This document shows, in pieces, positions 59,149 to 64,000 of a DNA stretch of 64,000 nt. The stretch covers positions 74,004,993 through 74,068,992 of the forward strand of contig OX104115.1 of NCBI GenBank assembly GCA_944474755.1. The letters run 5' to 3'. The notes under the pieces are model-generated. The model was not told the origin of the DNA and did not search any database. It worked only from the letters and a program-made list of their open reading frames with translations. How positions within the stretch are numbered: the first letter of the stretch is position 1; every line of letters starts with the position of its first letter. Made by a program: the position numbers and the translations under genes. The stretch is from Limnoperna fortunei (taxonomy: Eukaryota > Mollusca > Bivalvia > Mytilida > Modiolidae).

Positions 59149-59481
59149 CTACTCTGCTTTAAGCATACATTTTAAATAATATTCCCTGCCTATACAAAAC
59201 AATTCATTTAACACCTGACAAGTGAATTTAAAAACCACCGTCCTGGGGGTGCATCTCTTGCGGCGGGTCAAATGTCTTATTACAAAACAGCCATAATCGG
59301 TATATACTTTTCGGGACATCCCGAGGACGGGAACACAATAGTTCAGATCAAGTGTTGTGATAAGGGCACTTAAACATACCATATCTTGGTATTCAATTAC
59401 AACAGGTAAATCTGAAATGGGCGTGTTTGCTTTGTTCTTGGGAAACACGCCAGGTGTCACACCCCTTTGGTCTAAGGCCAA
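59149..59481 (-). other. Unassigned 110-codon ORF
   Basis: The reading starts MALDQRGVTPGVFPKNKANT and ends ..EYYLKCMLKAE. Composition is less AT-biased than its surroundings and amino-acid use is protein-like, with seven Cys. I recognise no domain. It could be a captured or retroposed fragment, an unrecognised exon, or chance. Confidence 0.2.
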
Positions 59482-61810
59482 GCATAAAAATATTTTTGTT
59501 TGTTTAAAAATAACAACAGGTAAGTATCTAACAAATTAAGTATACAAAACCAACACATAAAAAAAAAGTTAAAAGTAGAAAATGAGAACTACTAAAAGGG
59601 CATTTATTAGTTGGGTTTTTTTAAATGTAGATATTAGAATTGAAAAGACTAAAAAAAATAATAAAGCTGAGGCTAAGGCAATGAAATTCTGTGTTTAGAA
59701 TTTTGAATCTTTTTTAAACATACTTTGTGCTAGCTAGACTGAATATGTAGATCTTTGTTCAGTCAAATTTAACAAAAAAAGTATTATTTATTCAAGGCCA
59801 ACTATGCCTTTATTGGTCTACTGGTACCTTAGAACAAATGTAATACTAAAGAGCATGTCACAGTCCTAATAAAGAATATCCAGTTCACAACCAAAGTCAA
59901 ACTGCTACATTATAGCAGACAGTAAATAAAACTGACCAATATAGTCCATGTCAAACTGCAAACCACAGTGCAGTTAATATTACTGAAGTTTTGACCACTT
60001 CACAGCCAGGGTCAAACCCCTGATCATTTCACTGTGATCTTGTAATTTCCTAATTAGCCAATGCCACTGCAAGTTTTATGTTTACAAAGATTTTTAAATA
60101 CAAGAAGTAAAGACCTCTCATAAAATAGAATCTTAAAACATGCCCAAGGTTAGCTGACAATTTAGTTCCTAACCTCCAAGCTATAACAGTACTATGAAAT
60201 CATTTTGAAAATAACTCAAATTAATATGCACTTCAACAAGACTTTAAAGTACTTGCATAATCCTCATAAAAAAAATTAATGTGGGAAGACATGATATATC
60301 AGGATAAAATTTTTTTAACAAACTAATAAAATGTACACTATAAATATCATATTTCAAAGTCTTTCATATACAATGATGTAATATTAACATAAAAATCTAA
60401 ATCTTATACTAAGGGCTTGGTGACGGCCCAGTGACGGCACCACTTTACCACCACTAACGCTAAACAATTAACAGATCAATTCAAACGTGTGAACAAGTTT
60501 AAATTATATATTCACAAAAGTCAATAATTATAGGATAATAACCAGATTTCAATTAGATATGCAACATCCGACCAATGGAGCGTATATATACCATAGGATT
60601 GTATGACACGCATAAACAATCAATTGTTTGTACTGAGAGTTCAGTAAACCACGAAGTGTTCTAAATAACCTGGTCTCATACAGTGAAAGTATCTGTACCA
60701 AGAGAGAGTGTTGACTCAGTACATCAAACATATGCTGTAACCTTTCTGATTATAGAAACAAACTAGTGCCTGCTTCACTCAAACAATCGCCTTTTTTTTT
60801 ACTCTTTGTAAAAGTAACACTTAACATGTGAACACAATGCTGCATAGGACTGAAGAAAGAATAACAGTATTTTCTGGAGTACAAGTCGATGTGGAATATA
60901 GGTCTTATTTACTCTTGGAATTGTAAAATGTTTGTCAGTAATTTTACAGGTACAAAAATCTGACTGCTCTCAGCAGTAAGTCTAAATTCAAGTTATAAAT
61001 TGATATAAAAACAAATGCCCCCCCCCCCCCCCTTTTGCTCTGTGCAAATTTTTACAAAAGAGGTGTACAGAACAAAAACCATCACTGCTCTTAGCAAATA
61101 GAGTCCAAACATAAATTTATACCAGACACAAAAGAGGAGATATGTATACAAGGAAAGACATACTACGAGTGTAAGTGGTAAAAAGTAAGCACATCCTTAC
61201 ATAATGATAAGCAAATGTACACTTACAATATACAAGCCTTATCTATTATGCAAGCTATCAAGTGTTACAATTCCAGCTAATATTTTTTTAACTCATTTTT
61301 TGCAATAGTTACGAACCTGTAGAAGGCTGTTTTATGTTAGTAGAAAATAGACATTTCAGTCCTGTCTGAAGATGTAAAAAGAATGCTAGTTGCTTTTAAG
61401 GGCCATAACTCAAACGTCTATTGAGTATTCACAGATTTTTACATTGAACCCATATATGTACCCATTCATTTAATTTACTAGATATCAACAGATTTGCAAA
61501 AAACATTGGTACATGTATGCAGACTTCCACGAATGTTAAAATGACAATGTCCTCACTCCCCCAAAATAACATTTTTAGCATTACTAACTAGACACATGGT
61601 ATGAAACTATTCTGTAAATTTCATTGAATTCCAATGAAAAATGAAGATATTCACACTCACAACTTTTGTGAAAAACAAACAGGACAAAAACAAATCCTGT
61701 CCAATACAGGGTAATGTTTCATCACTGGTGTCAGTAAAGCCATGTTCTTTATAATGCAATCAATTTATAATTCAACAGCCTCATTCACTGTACACACTGG
61801 TGATTATATT

Positions 61811-62510
61811 TGGAACCTGTGTACACTTGGTCACTGTCTGGTACCTGTGTACACTTGGTCACTGTCTGGTACCTGTGTACACTTGTTCACTGTCTGGTAC
61901 CTGTGTACACTTAATCACTGTCTGGTACCTGTGTACACTTGGTCACTGTCTGGTACCTGTGTACACTTGGTCACTGTCTGGTACCTGTGTACACTTGGTC
62001 ACTGTCTGGTACCTGTGTACACTTGGTCACTGTCTGGTACCTGTGTACACTTAATCACTGTCTGGTACCTGTGTACACTTGGTCACTGTCTGGTACCTGT
62101 GTACACTTGGTCACTGTCTGATACCTGTGTACACTTGGTCACTGTCTGATACCTGTGTACACTTGGTCACTGTCTGGTACCTGTGTACACTTGGTCACTG
62201 TCTGATACCTGTGTACACTTGGTCACTGTCTGGTACCTGTGTACACTTGGTCACTGTCTGATACCTGTGTACACTTGGTCACTGTCTGGTACCTGTGTAC
62301 ACTTGGTCACTGTCTGGTACCTGTGTACACTTGGTCACTGTCTGATACCTGTGTACACTTGGTCACTGTCTGGTACCTGTGTACACTTGGTCACTGTCTG
62401 GTACCTGTGTACACTTGGTCACTGTCTGGTACCTGTGTACACTTGGTCACTGTCTGGTACCTGTGTACACTTGGTCACTGTCTGATACCTGTGTACACTT
62501 GGTCACTGCA
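61811..62510. repeat. 28-bp minisatellite
   Basis: About 25 head-to-tail units of ctggtacctgtgtacacttg + gtcactgt, near identical. Variants are gatacc for ggtacc, and taatc for tggtc. It produces overlapping plus-strand ORFs of 60-135 codons, all by-products. Confidence 0.96.
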
Positions 62511-62685
62511 TATGTAGCACTTCATAAACAATAACAATAAACAATCCAATCATATTAAAATGGACACTTCAAAAAAAGTTATATGCTTACATGGATATTC
62601 AGAAAAATTGTGACAAAAAAGTGGAAAGGGAAATATATTTATTATTGTCCATGTATCCAGGACATGCATAAATGCATGTAAATAA

Positions 62686-62785
62686 GGCATAGCACATACA
62701 TGTATGTAAATAAGGCACTGCACATACATGTATGTAAATAAGGCACTGCACATACATGTACGTAAATAAGGCACATACATGTATG
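62686..62785. repeat. 28-bp short tandem array
   Basis: About four units of acatacatgtatgtaaataa + ggcactgc, with an alternating palindromic acatacatgtatgt core. Confidence 0.9.
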
Positions 62786-63130
62786 AAATTCTTGGCAATT
62801 TTTGGCTACTGTACATGCGTAAATATCATGTGAATATGTCTTTTTAACTCAATTGATTAAAAATTGACATTTTCAACTAACTTATCTTTCAAGTTTTTTA
62901 TCATGAATAATTAATTATTAAATCAAAATAGTTTGAGTCATGTGACAATCTTACTATTTATTAAATAATATATATTAATGTTTTTAAATAAATCATTTTA
63001 TGTGCAATCATTACCAGTAAGTTGTTTTCATTCATGGCATTCAGCAAATTACATTTGGGAAAATATAACAAATCTTGCCAATTTGCTTTAAGATACATGT
63101 GAAAGACAGGTCAATTGTCTTAAGTTGGCA

Positions 63131-64000
63131 CCAAATGGGACAATGGTCAGATTGACCCAAGGCCAGTAGAGATTGAGATGGGACAATGGTCAGATAATTC
63201 TGATTGTCACAAGGCCAGTAGAGATTGATATGGGACAATATTCAGATAATTCTGATTGAAACAAGGCCAGTTGAGATTGAGATGAGACAATGGTCAGATA
63301 ATTCTGATTGTCTCAAGGCCAGTAGAGATTGAGATGAAACAATGGTCAGATAATTCTGATTGTCACAAGGCCAGTAGAGATTGAGATAGGACAATGCTCA
63401 GATAATTCTGATTGCCACAAGGCCAGTAGAGATTGAGATGGGACAATGGTCAGATAATTCTGATTGTCACAAGGCCAGTAGAGATTGAGATGAGACAATG
63501 GTCAGATAATTCTGATTGTCACAAGGCCAGTTGGGATTGAGACAAGACAATGGTCAGATAATTCTGATTGCCACAAGGCCAGTAGAGATTGAGATGAGAC
63601 AATGGTCAGATAATTCTGATTGTCTCAAGGCCAGTAGAGATTGAGATTGGACAATGGTCAGATAATTCTGATTGCCACAAGGCCAGTAGAGATTGAGATG
63701 GGATCAATGGTCAGATAATTCTGATTGCCACAAGGCCATTAGATATTAAGATGGGACATGGTCAGATAATTCTGACTGCCACAAGGTCATTAGAGATTGA
63801 GATGGGACAATGGTCAGATAATTCTGACTGCCACAAGGCCAGTTGAGATTGAGATAAGACAATGGTCAGATAATTCTGATTGCCACAAGGCCATTAGAGA
63901 TTGAGATGGGACAATGGTCAGATAATTCTGATTGTCACAAGGCCAGTAGAGATTGAGATGAGACAATGGTCAGATAATTCTGATTGTCACAAGGCCAGTA
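63131..64000. repeat. 52-bp minisatellite running off the window
   Basis: About 17 units of aaggccagtagagattgaga + tgggacaatggtcagataat + tctgattgtcac. It reaches the last base, so its full length is unknown. Variation is mostly single substitutions. Confidence 0.95.

Larger units (their letters stand above)
57261..61810. other. KLF upstream region, little recognised
   Basis: Apart from the GC patch at 58480-58625 and the ORF at 59149-59481, I see only AT-rich DNA, a C-run at 61018-61033 and short chance ORFs. Missing KLF 5' exons could be here but I cannot identify them. Confidence 0.4.

Noticed and set aside
61742..62517. Overlapping ORFs of VPVYTWSLSGTCVHLVTVWY type
   Set aside because: By-product of the 28-bp array, and open in several frames at once.

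Overview
This is eukaryotic, intron-rich, AT-rich animal DNA. It most likely comes from a bivalve or other mollusc. The reasons are the two animal gene families present, the short coding exons in long repeat-filled introns, and several dispersed repeat types typical of mollusc genomes (tRNA-headed SINEs, TA-flanked MITEs, 'tataccccc' and 'tctcgcctacgac' repeats). The species call is inference. I see no bacterial genes, CRISPR array, rRNA or intact tRNA.

Two genes are supported at exon level, and they converge. (1) Positions 401-33651 (+) carry the last 18 coding exons of a TMEM131-family gene, a single-pass ER/Golgi membrane protein of collagen and secretory cargo trafficking. All exon junctions keep phase and join into 1114 residues ending at TAA 33649-33651. 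The 5' part of the gene lies left of the window. (2) Positions 56482-44962 (-) carry a Kruppel-like factor of the KLF3/8/12 type. It has a PVDLS CtBP-binding motif and three C-terminal C2H2 fingers, spread over five coding exons, with the stop at 44962-44964. Its true first exon is unresolved.

Layout: 1-33651 TMEM131-like exons and introns; 33652-about 36150 its AT-rich 3' flank; 36354-40065 repeats (54-bp duplication, SINE nested in SINE, 42-bp minisatellite, another SINE); 40066-44961 the AT-rich 3' flank of the KLF gene, with a GATT microsatellite close to the stop; 44962-56482 KLF exons and introns; 56483-64000 KLF upstream DNA with few recognisable features and three tandem arrays, the last running off the window.

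Most of the unusual structure is repeat biology. Several DNA-transposon-like elements have visible termini and target-site duplications, and some are nested so that the empty site can be reconstructed. There is one 62-bp perfect inverted repeat, and there are long minisatellites. One minisatellite seems to have grown from the 5' splice site of a TMEM131 exon. Nearly all long ORFs outside the two genes are by-products of tandem arrays whose period or super-period is a multiple of three. I found no convincing new gene system.
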